NCBI GenBank assembly: GCA_947494145.1
Contig: CANLTZ010000001.1
Coordinates: 434,001 to 498,000 of the forward strand
Length of the DNA: 64,000 bases
DNA from: an uncultured Jannaschia sp.
GTDB lineage: Bacteria > Pseudomonadota > Alphaproteobacteria > Rhodobacterales > Rhodobacteraceae
Direction: 5' to 3'
Shown one piece after another: positions 27,861-36,385 of the stretch. The notes under the pieces were generated by a model. The model saw nothing but the letters and a program-made list of their open reading frames with translations, was not told where the DNA came from and searched no databases. The stretch's first letter is position 1. Each line of letters starts with the position of its first letter. The translations under genes were made by a program, and so were the position numbers.

Positions 27861-28448
27861 ATGCATCGAGTTCCAGATACCAATATCGTGTTCCTGCACA
27901 TCCCCAAGACGGCAGGGCAATCGGTGCGTAGGGCGCTGGGAATCCGGTCCAGCACCGGGGCCCACGATTTTCGCACGAAGATCGACCAGAAGTTCATCAA
28001 CGGTGACTTCATCCGCTTCTGCGTGGTGCGTAATCCAATGGACCGCTTCATCTCTGCCTACCTCTATAATCGCGCAGCAGTTGACCTTAAACCAACTGGT
28101 GTGCGCGCCGTGATGCGCGACCGTGGCGCGCTTAACGATATCAATGATTTCGTTGATCTTGCCAGGACCGATGCTATTTCGTTGTCGCGCTTCGACCACT
28201 TCAAGCGGCAAATGCAGTACATACGCGTCGTGCGCCCGCAGATCGTGCTGCGCCAGGAAAATCTGCAAAACGATATTCAGATTATCGCGCGGCTTGCGGG
28301 GCGCGGTCACGTAGACTTGCCAAAACGCAATAGCGCCGCAGACCGGACAGGCGAAGACGCCGTAAACCGCCAGATGCGCCCGGAAAACGAAGCATTCATC
28401 AAACGCTACTATGCTGCCGATTTCCGCTTTCTGGGATATGCCGCATGA
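27861..28448 (+). CDS. Sulfotransferase family 2-type protein
   Basis: 195 residues. The PAPS 5'-phosphosulfate loop is FLHIPKTAGQSVRRAL at the start, and the 3'-phosphate site is VVRNPMDRFISAY near residue 57. QENLQNDIQIIARLAG and FIKRYYAADFRFLGY at the end are typical of small bacterial carbohydrate sulfotransferases. It lies 123 bp ahead of the PAPS-forming sat/cysC gene, which suggests a direct functional link. Its base composition is less GC-rich than its neighbours, a hint of transfer. Confidence 0.8.
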   Translation: MHRVPDTNIVFLHIPKTAGQSVRRALGIRSSTGAHDFRTKIDQKFINGDFIRFCVVRNPMDRFISAYLYNRAAVDLKPTGVRAVMRDRGALNDINDFVDLARTDAISLSRFDHFKRQMQYIRVVRPQIVLRQENLQNDIQIIARLAGRGHVDLPKRNSAADRTGEDAVNRQMRPENEAFIKRYYAADFRFLGYAA

Positions 28449-28571
28449 TCCGTCAAACCCCGTCACGACCGTGCCGTGCTTCCGCTCAGTTGAACCCCTA
28501 AACCTACGGCCATTCGTCTTTTTGTATTTTACCCGACGCCCCGGCCCCCAAGCCAAGGATATTGCCCGACC

Positions 28572-30287
28572 ATGACCTCGACCAACCTCACGCCCATCCC
28601 CGAGCTTTATGTCAGCTATGACAGCGCGCAGAAGCTGAAGCTCGATGCCGCCGATCTGATCAGCTGGGATATGACGCCGCGCCAGATCTGCGATCTGGAG
28701 CTTTTGATGAATGGCGGCTTCAATCCGCTCAAGGGCTTCCTGGGCAAGGAAGACTACGAAGGCGTGGTCGAAAACATGCGCCTGGCCGATGGCACGCTTT
28801 GGCCCATGCCGATCACGCTCGACGTGTCGGAAAAGTTCGCCGAAAGCGTCGAAGAAGGCCAGGACATCGCGCTGCGCGACCAGGAAGGCGTCATTCTTGC
28901 GATGCTGTCGGTTACCTCGAAATACACGCCAAACAAAGCGCGCGAGGCCGAAAAGGTCTTCGGCGCCGACGATCTGGCCCACCCGGCGGTGAACTACCTG
29001 CACAACACTGCAGGCAACGTTTATCTGGGCGGCGCCATCACGGGCATCCAGCCGCCGGTGCACTACGATTTCCGCGCCCGCCGCGACACGCCCAACGAGC
29101 TGCGTGCCTATTTCCGCAAGCTGGGCTGGCGCCGCGTCGTCGCGTTCCAGACGCGCAACCCGCTGCACCGCGCGCATCAGGAGCTGACTTTCCGCGCGGC
29201 GCGCGAGGCCCAGGCTAACCTGCTGATCCACCCGGTTGTGGGCCTGACGAAGCCCGGCGACGTGGACCACTTCACCCGCGTGCGCTGCTATGAGGCGGTG
29301 CTGGACAAGTACCCGGCCGCGACGACCACCATGTCGCTTCTGAACCTGGCCATGCGCATGGCGGGCCCGCGGGAAGCCGTGTGGCACGGTCTGATCCGCC
29401 GCAATCACGGTTGCACCCACATGATCGTGGGCCGTGACCATGCGGGACCGGGAAAGAATTCCGCGGGGGAAGACTTCTACGGCGCCTATGATGCGCAGGA
29501 CCTCTTCCGCGAGCACCAAGACGAAATCGGCGTCGAGATGGTCGACTTCAAGCACATGGTCTATGTGCAGGAACGGGCCCAATATGAGCCCAATGACGAG
29601 ATCGAAGACCGCGACAACGTCACCATCCTGAACATCTCGGGGACCGAACTGCGCCGCCGCCTGCGCGAAGGGCTGGAAATCCCGGAATGGTTCTCCTTCC
29701 CCGAAGTGGTGAAGGAGCTTCGCCGCACCTCGCCGCCGCGCAGTCAGCAGGGCTTCACGGTGTTCTTCACAGGGCTGTCCGGCTCGGGCAAATCCACCAT
29801 CGCCAACGCCATCATGGTCAAACTGATGGAAATGGGCGGGCGTCCTGTGACGCTGCTGGATGGCGATGTGGTGCGTAAACATCTGTCGTCTGAGTTGACG
29901 TTTTCGAAGGAACATCGCGACATCAACATTCGCCGCATCGGCTATGTCGCCTCGGAAATCACCAAGAATGGCGGCATCGCCATCTGTGCGCCCATCGCGC
30001 CTTACACCGCCACCCGCCGCGCCGCGCGCGAGATGATCGAGGCCTATGGCGCCTTTGTGGAAGTCCACGTGGCAACGTCGCTGGAGGAATGTGAGCGCCG
30101 CGACCGCAAGGGCCTTTATAAACTGGCGCGGGAAGGGAAGATCCCTGAATTCACTGGGATTTCGGATCCCTATGAAGCGCCGACCAACGCCGAATTGGTG
30201 GTCGATACCGAAGGGTTCGAAGTGGACAATTGCGCGCAGCAGGTTCTGCTGAAGCTGGAAAGCATGGGGTTGATCAGCGGCGGCTGA
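28572..30287 (+). CDS. Bifunctional sulfate adenylyltransferase / adenylylsulfate kinase
   Basis: 571-residue fusion making PAPS from sulfate in two ATP-using steps. The N-terminal ATP sulfurylase has QTRNPLHRAHQEL (near residue 194) and GRDHAGPGKNS. The C-terminal APS kinase has the P-loop FTGLSGSGKST (about 399-409), DGDVVRKHL and FSKEHRDINIRRIGYVA. Homomeric Sat, not the CysDN type. Product PAPS serves reductive assimilation or sulfotransferases such as the upstream gene. Confidence 0.93.
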   Translation: MTSTNLTPIPELYVSYDSAQKLKLDAADLISWDMTPRQICDLELLMNGGFNPLKGFLGKEDYEGVVENMRLADGTLWPMPITLDVSEKFAESVEEGQDIALRDQEGVILAMLSVTSKYTPNKAREAEKVFGADDLAHPAVNYLHNTAGNVYLGGAITGIQPPVHYDFRARRDTPNELRAYFRKLGWRRVVAFQTRNPLHRAHQELTFRAAREAQANLLIHPVVGLTKPGDVDHFTRVRCYEAVLDKYPAATTTMSLLNLAMRMAGPREAVWHGLIRRNHGCTHMIVGRDHAGPGKNSAGEDFYGAYDAQDLFREHQDEIGVEMVDFKHMVYVQERAQYEPNDEIEDRDNVTILNISGTELRRRLREGLEIPEWFSFPEVVKELRRTSPPRSQQGFTVFFTGLSGSGKSTIANAIMVKLMEMGGRPVTLLDGDVVRKHLSSELTFSKEHRDINIRRIGYVASEITKNGGIAICAPIAPYTATRRAAREMIEAYGAFVEVHVATSLEECERRDRKGLYKLAREGKIPEFTGISDPYEAPTNAELVVDTEGFEVDNCAQQVLLKLESMGLISGG

Positions 30288-30352
30288 TTGGGCCTCTCGC
30301 GCCAGCACAGATCGGAAAGCTGCTTCGGTTGGTCTGAAATGACCGGGTCACC

Positions 30353-30532
30353 CATCCGCTTTGGGACCGGGACCAAGCCCGCAGGGCGGCGGTCCATCGC
30401 CGGGCCGCCCTCCGGCCCGGCGATTTGGCTGATGTCGGCACGAAGCTCAGGGCTTCTTCGGATGTGTCAGAGATAAATCACCGCAGCGGAACGGGCGGAC
30501 CGCCGAACCGCGGCCCGGCGATGAACTGGCTT
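30353..30532 (+). repeat. Intergenic repeat family A, copy 3
   Basis: The best-preserved copy. ATCGCCGGGCCG-CCCTC-CGGCCCGGCGAT (30396-30424) is a perfect 12-bp-stem hairpin. The 5' block GACCGGGACCAAGCCCGCAG and the 3' block GCCGAACCGCGGCCCGGCGA are both clear. Confidence 0.75.
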
Positions 30533-30565
30533 GGATAGGGGGCGGAGCAGTCGTCGTGACTGCCC

Positions 30566-30796
30566 TCAGTGCACACTCACCGGGTGCAGATCGTTCTGCC
30601 GCGCGAGCGTGAACGCCAGATGACGGTTGCCCACCAGGGCGACCTGTTCGCCATCGGCGCGGTGCACGGCATAAAGTTCATCCAACCCGCCTTCACGCGC
30701 TTCGCGCTGGACGGCGCTGGGCAGGTCGTTGACCTGCACTTTGCGGACATAGACCAGCGAGGCGCCGATCGCGTCAATTTGGTCTTGATGGGTCAT
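30566..30796 (-). CDS. DUF1150 family protein
   Basis: 76-residue protein of an alphaproteobacterial family of unknown function; the late GLDELYAVHRADGEQVALVG and LAFTLARQNDLHPVSVH are its hallmark. AAAGGAG precedes the ATG at 30796. It follows the Hsp20 gene by 29 bp on the same strand, an arrangement repeated in related genomes as I recall, so it is probably heat-shock co-expressed. Confidence 0.85.
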   Translation of the reverse strand: MTHQDQIDAIGASLVYVRKVQVNDLPSAVQREAREGGLDELYAVHRADGEQVALVGNRHLAFTLARQNDLHPVSVH

Positions 30797-30825
30797 GGTC
30801 CCACTCCTTTCGCCGTCATTGCAGG

Positions 30826-31254
30826 TCACCCGCGGTCATTGGCCGGGCCAGCGTCGATACGGATCGTCTTTACAACGTTCTCCGGCACGGATCGTTGCAG
30901 ATCGACATGCAGAAGCCCGTTTTCCAGCTTCGCGCCGCGCACTTCTACGCCATCGGCTAAAACGAAGGCACGTTGGAACTGCCGCGCCGCGATACCCCGA
31001 TGGAGATAGGCACGGTCACTGTCATCCTGCGACCGTCCGCGGATCACGAGTTGGCGATCTTCCAGTGTGATGCTCAGATCGGCCTCGGCAAAGCCCGCCA
31101 CCGCCAGGGTGATGCGAAAGCCGCTCTCGCCGGTTTGTTCGATATTGTAGGGCGGGTAGCCGTCATTGCCGGTCCGCGCCGTGCGTTCCACCAACCGTTC
31201 GAGCTCATCAAAGCCCAGAAGGAAGGGATGTGTGCCGAAGGTCGGCTTGGCCAT
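30826..31254 (-). CDS. Small heat-shock protein, Hsp20/IbpA family
   Basis: 142 residues with an alpha-crystallin domain (about 37-130): PPYNIEQTGESGFRITLAVA, then LVIRGRSQDD and GAKLENGLLHVDL. ATP-independent holdase that keeps unfolded proteins soluble. The usual C-terminal I-x-I anchor is weak (KTIRIDAG). First gene of a two-gene unit with DUF1150. I could not identify a sigma-32 promoter with confidence. Confidence 0.92.
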   Translation of the reverse strand: MAKPTFGTHPFLLGFDELERLVERTARTGNDGYPPYNIEQTGESGFRITLAVAGFAEADLSITLEDRQLVIRGRSQDDSDRAYLHRGIAARQFQRAFVLADGVEVRGAKLENGLLHVDLQRSVPENVVKTIRIDAGPANDRG

Positions 31255-31422
31255 GTCGGGTCCTCATCTGCAAGCGATCCGAAAATGCCCGCGACCCGAA
31301 TTCGGCATCGCTGACACCCCATGATGTGGGGATCCGCAGTATCAAACGCAAGATGCTTGGATTTTGTCGCCATTCGGGGCAAAGGGGGACCTCAAAACCT
31401 TAGCAGCCCCGAGTCAGCGCGC

Positions 31423-31641
31423 GTGACCAAGCCGCCCGAACAGATCGACCACCAGGATGTGCTGCGCGCCAAGCTTGCCGTGCTGCGCCAGGAACATCGT
31501 GACCTCGACGAGGCGATCACCGCCTTGGAAGAGGGACGGCCGGACATGCTGACCCTCAAGCGGCTCAAGAAACAGAAGCTCGCCCTCAAGGACCGTATCG
31601 CGCGGATCGAGGATGAGTTGACCCCCGACATCATCGCCTGA
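31423..31641 (+). CDS. YdcH/DUF465-family small protein
   Basis: 72 residues if it starts at the GTG at 31423. Highly charged helical: [40 protein letters not shown] and [13 protein letters not shown] form the family's coiled hairpin. Function unknown. No strong SD is visible, and the frame is open back to 31321, so the start is the weak point. It ends 11 bp before purE. Confidence 0.8.
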   Translation: MTKPPEQIDHQDVLRAKLAVLRQEHRDLDEAITALEEGRPDMLTLKRLKKQKLALKDRIARIEDELTPDIIA

Positions 31642-31652
31642 GAGAGGCCGCC

Positions 31653-32138
31653 ATGACCGACACGCCGCCGGTGGGCATCATCATGGGCTCAACGTCCGAT
31701 TGGCCGACATTGCAGGGTGCCGCCGAAATCCTGGACGCGCTGGGCGTGGCACATGAGGCGCGTATCGTCTCCGCCCATCGGACGCCTGACCGGCTCTGGG
31801 ATTATGGGCGCGAAGCAGTGGGCCGGGGCCTGAAGGTCATCATCGCCGGGGCAGGGGGCGCGGCCCATTTGCCGGGCATGATGGCATCCAAGACGCGGCT
31901 GCCGGTGATCGGGGTGCCAGTGCAGACAAAGGCGCTGGGCGGCGTGGACTCGCTTTATTCCATCGTGCAGATGCCCCGCGGCTTCCCCGTGGCTACCATG
32001 GCCATCGGGGCGGCGGGGGCGGTCAATGCGGGGCTGATGGCGGCGTCCATCCTGGCGCTTGGCGATGACGCGCTGGCCACGCGGCTGGATCAGTGGCGCG
32101 CCGATCTGTCGGCCTCCATCCCCGAGGTGCCGGAATGA
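31653..32138 (+). CDS. purE: 5-(carboxyamino)imidazole ribonucleotide mutase
   Basis: 161 residues; converts N5-CAIR to CAIR in purine synthesis. [16 protein letters not shown] at the start, SAHRTPDRL (family catalytic His) and [14 protein letters not shown] are the class I PurE motifs; [10 protein letters not shown] lies in the second half. Its stop overlaps the purK start as ATGA. Confidence 0.95.
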   Translation: MTDTPPVGIIMGSTSDWPTLQGAAEILDALGVAHEARIVSAHRTPDRLWDYGREAVGRGLKVIIAGAGGAAHLPGMMASKTRLPVIGVPVQTKALGGVDSLYSIVQMPRGFPVATMAIGAAGAVNAGLMAASILALGDDALATRLDQWRADLSASIPEVPE

Positions 32139-33205
32139 ACGCGCTGCCCCCCGGCGCCGCCATCGGCATCCTGGGCGGCGGTCAGTTGGGCCGCATGCTA
32201 TCGGTGGCCGCCAGCCGCCTGGGCTATAAGACGTGCATATTCGAGCCCCAGGGCGATTGCCCGGCCTCCCACGTGGCGAACTACCACTACAAGGCCGCTT
32301 ACGAAGATGAAGCCGCTTTGCGCGCCTTTTCGTCCAGCGTGGGGGTCATCACCTACGAATTCGAAAACGTGCCCGCCACAGCGCTTGATCTGCTGGAGGC
32401 CGCGCGCCCCATCCGCCCAGGCCTGCGTCCTTTGGCCGTCAGCCAGGACCGCCTGACGGAAAAGACGTTTCTGCAAGGTCTGGGTTTGGCCACCGCACCC
32501 TTCCGCGATGTGCCCGACCTGCCCGCGCTCGACGCCGCTCTGGCCGATATCGGGGCGCCCGCCATCCTCAAGACCCGGCGGCTGGGCTATGACGGCAAAG
32601 GCCAGGTTCTTATCGAAGAGGCATCCCAGACCACCGACGCCTACGCCGCCATTGGTGGCAAGGATGCCATCCTCGAAGGTCTCGTGGGGTTTGAGCGCGA
32701 AGTCTCCGTCATTGCGGCCCGTGGACTGCGCGGGGAGGTCGTCTGCTTCGACCCCGGCGAAAACATCCACCGCGGAGGCATCCTGCGCGAAACCACCGTG
32801 CCCGCCACGCTGAGCGGGGCACAGCGCACCGATGCCGCGCTGCTGGCCGGGCGCATCCTGAACGCGCTCGATTATGTGGGCGTTTTGGGGGTGGAGTTGT
32901 TTGTCACGCCCCAGGGGCTGATCGTGAACGAAATCGCCCCGCGCGTGCACAATTCCGGCCACTGGACCCAGCTTGGCTGCGCCGTCGACCAGTTTGAGCA
33001 ACATATCCGCGCCGTGGCCGGCCTGCCCCTGGGCGATGGGACGCGGCATGTGGATGTGCGGATGGAGAACCTTCTGGGCGAAGACATGCACCGCGTCCCC
33101 GACCTGCTGGCCGAAAGCGGCACACAGCTTCACCTTTATGGAAAGTCCGAAGCCCGACCGGGGCGCAAGATGGGCCATGCCAACAGGCTGTTCCGGGGGG
33201 CTTGA
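32135..33205 (+). CDS. purK: 5-(carboxyamino)imidazole ribonucleotide synthase
   Basis: 356 residues, ATP-grasp enzyme forming N5-CAIR from AIR, ATP and bicarbonate. [16 protein letters not shown] opens the pre-ATP-grasp domain; [14 protein letters not shown] and [12 protein letters not shown] are ATP-grasp landmarks; [14 protein letters not shown] is the active-site motif. Coupled to purE by a 4-base overlap. Confidence 0.95.
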   Translation: MNALPPGAAIGILGGGQLGRMLSVAASRLGYKTCIFEPQGDCPASHVANYHYKAAYEDEAALRAFSSSVGVITYEFENVPATALDLLEAARPIRPGLRPLAVSQDRLTEKTFLQGLGLATAPFRDVPDLPALDAALADIGAPAILKTRRLGYDGKGQVLIEEASQTTDAYAAIGGKDAILEGLVGFEREVSVIAARGLRGEVVCFDPGENIHRGGILRETTVPATLSGAQRTDAALLAGRILNALDYVGVLGVELFVTPQGLIVNEIAPRVHNSGHWTQLGCAVDQFEQHIRAVAGLPLGDGTRHVDVRMENLLGEDMHRVPDLLAESGTQLHLYGKSEARPGRKMGHANRLFRGA

Positions 33206-33301
33206 GGGGGGCTGGCGCCGCCGGGCAGGTGTCGGGAGAGCCGGGTGCAGATGGTCCATGGATCGTCCAGCGACACTTACGGCACGCCACCCGCACCGCT
33301 G

Positions 33302-33327
33302 ATCCACCTGTACGGATGCGGGTGGAT
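33302..33327 (+). terminator. Possible terminator hairpin after purK
   Basis: ATCCACC (33302-33308) pairs with GGTGGAT (33321-33327) and is followed by TCCTTTCCTGCC. The stem is short and the T-tract poor, so this is a weak candidate. Confidence 0.3.
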
Positions 33328-33460
33328 TCCTTTCCTGCCTAGCTTGTCCCCCTTGCCAGGTGTCCCTGCTCCCCCGGCCAGAAAGCCCCCATGACAGACC
33401 GATCGGGATGGCCTATGTCGCCCCACGCCCGCGACCCATCACCGGAAGCCGATACTGCCC

Positions 33461-34156
33461 ATGCCCGACCGTCCCCACCGCAATTTCTATGGCCGCCGCA
33501 AAGGCAAGCACCTGAAGGCGTCGCAGGAAGGGTATCTGGAGGCGGATTTGGCGGCCCTGTCCCCCGGTGCGGTCGATTGGGACGAGAACCCGGAACGGGT
33601 GCCGCTGGACCTTCAGGCGCTGTTCGGCGGGCGGGATGTCTGGTTGGAAGTGGGCTTCGGCGGGGGTGAGCATATGATCCACCAAGCCACGCTCAACCCC
33701 GGCGTCGGTATCATCGGGGCCGAGCCCTACATCAACGGTGTCGCCATGCTGCTGGGCAAGCTGCGCCGCGCCGAGGTCGACAATGTGCGCATCCATCCCG
33801 GCGATGTGCGCGACCTGTTTGACGTGCTGCCCGATGCTTCGATCGCGCGCGCGTTCCTTCTCTATCCCGACCCCTGGCCCAAGGCGCGGCATCATCGCCG
33901 CCGCTTCGTGACACCCGAACATCTGGAGCCCTTGGCCCGGGTGCTGCGCCCCGGCGCCATCTTCCGCGTGGCCACCGACATCCCCGACTACGTTCGCCAG
34001 ACCCTGCTGGAAGTGCCGCGCCATGGGTTTGAATGGCTGGCCGACGGCCCGTCGGACTGGCGTGCGCCTTGGGCGGATTGGACGCGCACCCGCTATGAGG
34101 CGAAAGCGCTGCGGGAAGGGCGAGTGCCCCATTATCTGACCTTCATGCGGCGGTAA
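33461..34156 (+). CDS. trmB: tRNA (guanine-N7)-methyltransferase
   Basis: 231 residues; makes m7G46 in tRNA with SAM. EVGFGGGEHMIHQA is the SAM motif and IGAEPYINGVAMLLGK follows it; LLYPDPWPKARHHRRRF is the TrmB signature; RTRYEAKALREGR near the end is the tRNA-binding helix. No SAM riboswitch is seen in the 255-bp leader. Confidence 0.95.
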   Translation: MPDRPHRNFYGRRKGKHLKASQEGYLEADLAALSPGAVDWDENPERVPLDLQALFGGRDVWLEVGFGGGEHMIHQATLNPGVGIIGAEPYINGVAMLLGKLRRAEVDNVRIHPGDVRDLFDVLPDASIARAFLLYPDPWPKARHHRRRFVTPEHLEPLARVLRPGAIFRVATDIPDYVRQTLLEVPRHGFEWLADGPSDWRAPWADWTRTRYEAKALREGRVPHYLTFMRR

Positions 34157-34163
34157 GCGCGGT

Positions 34164-34216
34164 GCGAGGGGCCAGCCCCTCGCGCTCCCCGGGATATTTC
34201 CGCCAGGAAGAAGGGG
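34164..34216 (+). terminator. Hairpin plus ATATTT element after trmB (element copy 3)
   Basis: GCGAGGGG-CCAG-CCCCTCGC (34164-34183) is a perfect 8-bp stem starting 8 bases after the trmB stop. It is followed at 34187 by CCCCGGGATATTTCCGCCAG and GAAGAAGGGGG, a variant of the intergenic element found at 2811 and 8689. The sense position behind trmB suggests a transcript-end module. Confidence 0.6.
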
Positions 34217-34245
34217 GTGTCCGTCTTCCGTACTTTCCGCATTGA

Positions 34246-34269
34246 TTTATTAACCAGACGGTTTATTAA
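34246..34269. promoter_or_regulatory. Candidate ArsR operator before the regulator gene
   Basis: TTTATTAA occurs at 34246-34253 and 34262-34269, and the gap gives an inverted TTAACC-AGAC-GGTTTA. This AT-rich block ends 7 bases before the ATG, where an autorepressing ArsR-type protein would be expected to bind. Confidence 0.4.
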
Positions 34270-34275
34270 AGGTTC

Positions 34276-34614
34276 ATGTCGGAACAGGCGCAACTCGACG
34301 CGGCTTTTGCAGCGCTCGCCAATCCAACGCGCAGGGCCATCCTGGCGCGGCTGGCCCACGGCGAAGCGACGGTGAACGAATTGGCGGAGCCCTTTGAGAT
34401 GAGCCTTCCCGCTGTTTCGAAACATATTCGCGTGCTCGAAGAGGCGGGTTTCGTCACAAGGCGCCGAAGCGCCCAGTTTCGCCCATGCCGGTTACAGGCC
34501 GCGCCGCTTGTCTCGGTGGCAAGCTGGGCGGAGCAATATCGGCACATTTGGGATCGGCGTTTCGATGCAATGGCCGAGGCCTTGGCCAGGAACGGGGGAC
34601 CGGAAGATGACTGA
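34276..34614 (+). CDS. ArsR-family winged-helix regulator
   Basis: 112 residues. FAALANPTRRAILARLAHGE and VNELAEPFEMSLPAVSKHIR form the winged helix-turn-helix; RVLEEAGFVTRRR is the wing. No Cys metal site is visible in the HTH, so this is the non-metal SdpR/YdfF-like type often paired with an AHSA1 gene. It overlaps the next gene by 8 bases. Confidence 0.88.
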   Translation: MSEQAQLDAAFAALANPTRRAILARLAHGEATVNELAEPFEMSLPAVSKHIRVLEEAGFVTRRRSAQFRPCRLQAAPLVSVASWAEQYRHIWDRRFDAMAEALARNGGPEDD

Positions 34615-35092
34615 CACTGCCAATTGGGTTCGGATCGAACGCCGCCTTGCTGCGTCCATCGAAGACGTTTGGGCGATGTGGACCGATCCCGCGCGCTTCC
34701 AGCAATGGTATGGCCCGAACGGCATGTCCGTGCCGGTGGCCGAAATGGACGTGGTCGTCGGTGGGCAGCGCAAGATTTGCATGGAGATGCGAACGCCAGA
34801 TCGGACGATCACGATGTGGTTCGTTGGGACTTATACCGAAGTCTCGGCGCCCACGCGGCTTGGCTATACGGAAAGCATGTCAGACGCCGATGGGAACATC
34901 CTGTCGCCCGCAAGCATGGGGATGCCCCCCGGCACACCGGACGTCACCGAAGTGCGTGTCGAGCTGAGTGAACGCGCTGGCAAGACTGATATGGTCTTGG
35001 CGCACAAAGGCGTGCCCGCAGGCTCCCCGGGCGAGGGTGGCTGGCAGCAGGCCTTCGACAAGCTGGATAGCGTGCTTGGGGCGGCGGCCTGA
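34607..35092 (+). CDS. SRPBCC/AHSA1-domain protein
   Basis: 161 residues with a START-like hydrophobic-pocket fold: RIERRLAASIEDVWAMWTDP, FQQWYGPNGMSVPVAEMDV and, at the end, GGWQQAFDKLDSVL are the AHSA1 landmarks. Ligand unknown. Translationally coupled to the ArsR-type gene (ATG inside its last codons), so the pair is one regulated unit. Confidence 0.88.
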   Translation: MTDTANWVRIERRLAASIEDVWAMWTDPARFQQWYGPNGMSVPVAEMDVVVGGQRKICMEMRTPDRTITMWFVGTYTEVSAPTRLGYTESMSDADGNILSPASMGMPPGTPDVTEVRVELSERAGKTDMVLAHKGVPAGSPGEGGWQQAFDKLDSVLGAAA

Positions 35093-35213
35093 ATTGGCGA
35101 TAGCCGTTATTGCAAGGCAAATGCCCCAAGTTCTTTGGGAGCTGCTATAAATCAGGCGGCCGACGCCGTCGGGAGACTTTGCGCCGTCGCAGAGCTACCA
35201 GAGGGCGGAAATG

Positions 35214-36269
35214 TCACACAGGCACATCCCACGTCTCGCCTGGCGGTACGGCGCGGAAGCGCTCCGCGGGTAGGTTGCGGGCGGCGAGGGCCTTGGTCAG
35301 GCGGGCCGGGGGTTCTTCACGGGCTTCGTTGGTCAGTTGGAATGTGCCCCAATGGTGCGCCAGGGCGTGGCGGACATTGGCGGCCAGGAAGCCGTCAACG
35401 GCCTCTTCCGGGTTCTGATGTTGGGGCGCCATGAACCAGCGGGGTGCGTAGGCCCCAATGGGCAAGATGGCCAGCCGGTAGGGCCCATGTTCTGCCGCAG
35501 CGCGGTAAGGCCGCCCGCCATCATAGCCCGTATCACCGATATGGAGGATGCGGCCTGCCGGTGTCTCGATGGCGAAGGATGCCCAGAGCGCGTGGCTGCG
35601 GTCGCGCGTGCCCCGGGCGCTCCAATGGTGGCAGGGCAGCAGGCGCACCGACAGGCTGGCGAGTTCCAACACCTCCTGCCAGTCGGCGGCGCGGACGTCG
35701 ATGCCGGGGATGGCGTCGCGCATGATCGTGTCGTTGCCCAGGGGCGTCAGCACCGGCATCCCGTGGGCGTCGTGCAGGCGGCGCAGCGTGGCGATATCCA
35801 GGTGGTCGTAATGGTTGTGGCTGACCAGAACCGCGTCGATAGGAGGCAGCGCATCGAAGGCGATGCCCGGCGCCGTGACCCGCGACGGGCCCGCGAAGCT
35901 GAACGGGCTGGCGCGGCGCGACCAGACAGGGTCGGTCAGGATGTTGAGCCCCCCCGCCTGGATCAGGACCGTTGCATGGCCGACCATGGTTACGCGCAGG
36001 TCGTCGACCCGGTCGTCGGGCCGCGCCTGGCGTATCCCGACGGAGCCCGGCCAATCGGCGCGGTCGCCGCTCAATTGCCAACGCAGCAGGTCGCCGAAGC
36101 CCCGGGGCGGTGTGCCATCGGGGTTGAAGAAGACAGTGCCGTCGAAGTGGTCGCTGACGGGTCCCTGATAGTAGCGGTTGCCCATCGTGGCCTCTCGGGT
36201 CGCGCAGGCGCCGATGCCCAGAAGGGCGCCGAGGCCAAGGAAGGTGCGTCGTTTCATTGCGTCCGACAT
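35214..36269 (-). CDS. MBL-fold metallo-hydrolase, lipoprotein-like
   Basis: 351 residues from the ATG at 36269; an ATG at 36257 (MKRRTFLGLG) is equally possible. The N-terminus has Arg-Arg, a hydrophobic stretch and a lipobox-like LGIGAC, so it may be a membrane-anchored lipoprotein. The metal motif is SHNHYDHLD (HxHxDH type); VGHATVLIQAGGLNILTDPV, HHWSARG and HIGDTGYDGG are typical of the UlaG/NAPE-PLD-like group. Substrate unknown, a phospholipid or lactone being plausible. Confidence 0.85.
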   Translation of the reverse strand: MSDAMKRRTFLGLGALLGIGACATREATMGNRYYQGPVSDHFDGTVFFNPDGTPPRGFGDLLRWQLSGDRADWPGSVGIRQARPDDRVDDLRVTMVGHATVLIQAGGLNILTDPVWSRRASPFSFAGPSRVTAPGIAFDALPPIDAVLVSHNHYDHLDIATLRRLHDAHGMPVLTPLGNDTIMRDAIPGIDVRAADWQEVLELASLSVRLLPCHHWSARGTRDRSHALWASFAIETPAGRILHIGDTGYDGGRPYRAAAEHGPYRLAILPIGAYAPRWFMAPQHQNPEEAVDGFLAANVRHALAHHWGTFQLTNEAREEPPARLTKALAARNLPAERFRAVPPGETWDVPV

Positions 36270-36385
36270 AGCCGCGCCAGAGCCCGAGGAAAGCCCGAAT
36301 GTGGCTGCCCCCCGGCGATTTGCGGCGCGCGTGCCATGGACGCCTGCCGGATGCCAAGTTATCGGGTCGCCCAAGGAGACATAAC

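Noticed and set aside
32198-33307. 369-codon minus-strand frame over purK
   Set aside because: Antisense shadow of a clear ATP-grasp gene.
33206-33460. SAM or SAH riboswitch before trmB
   Set aside because: No conserved core of these classes was recognised in the leader, and metK is not adjacent.
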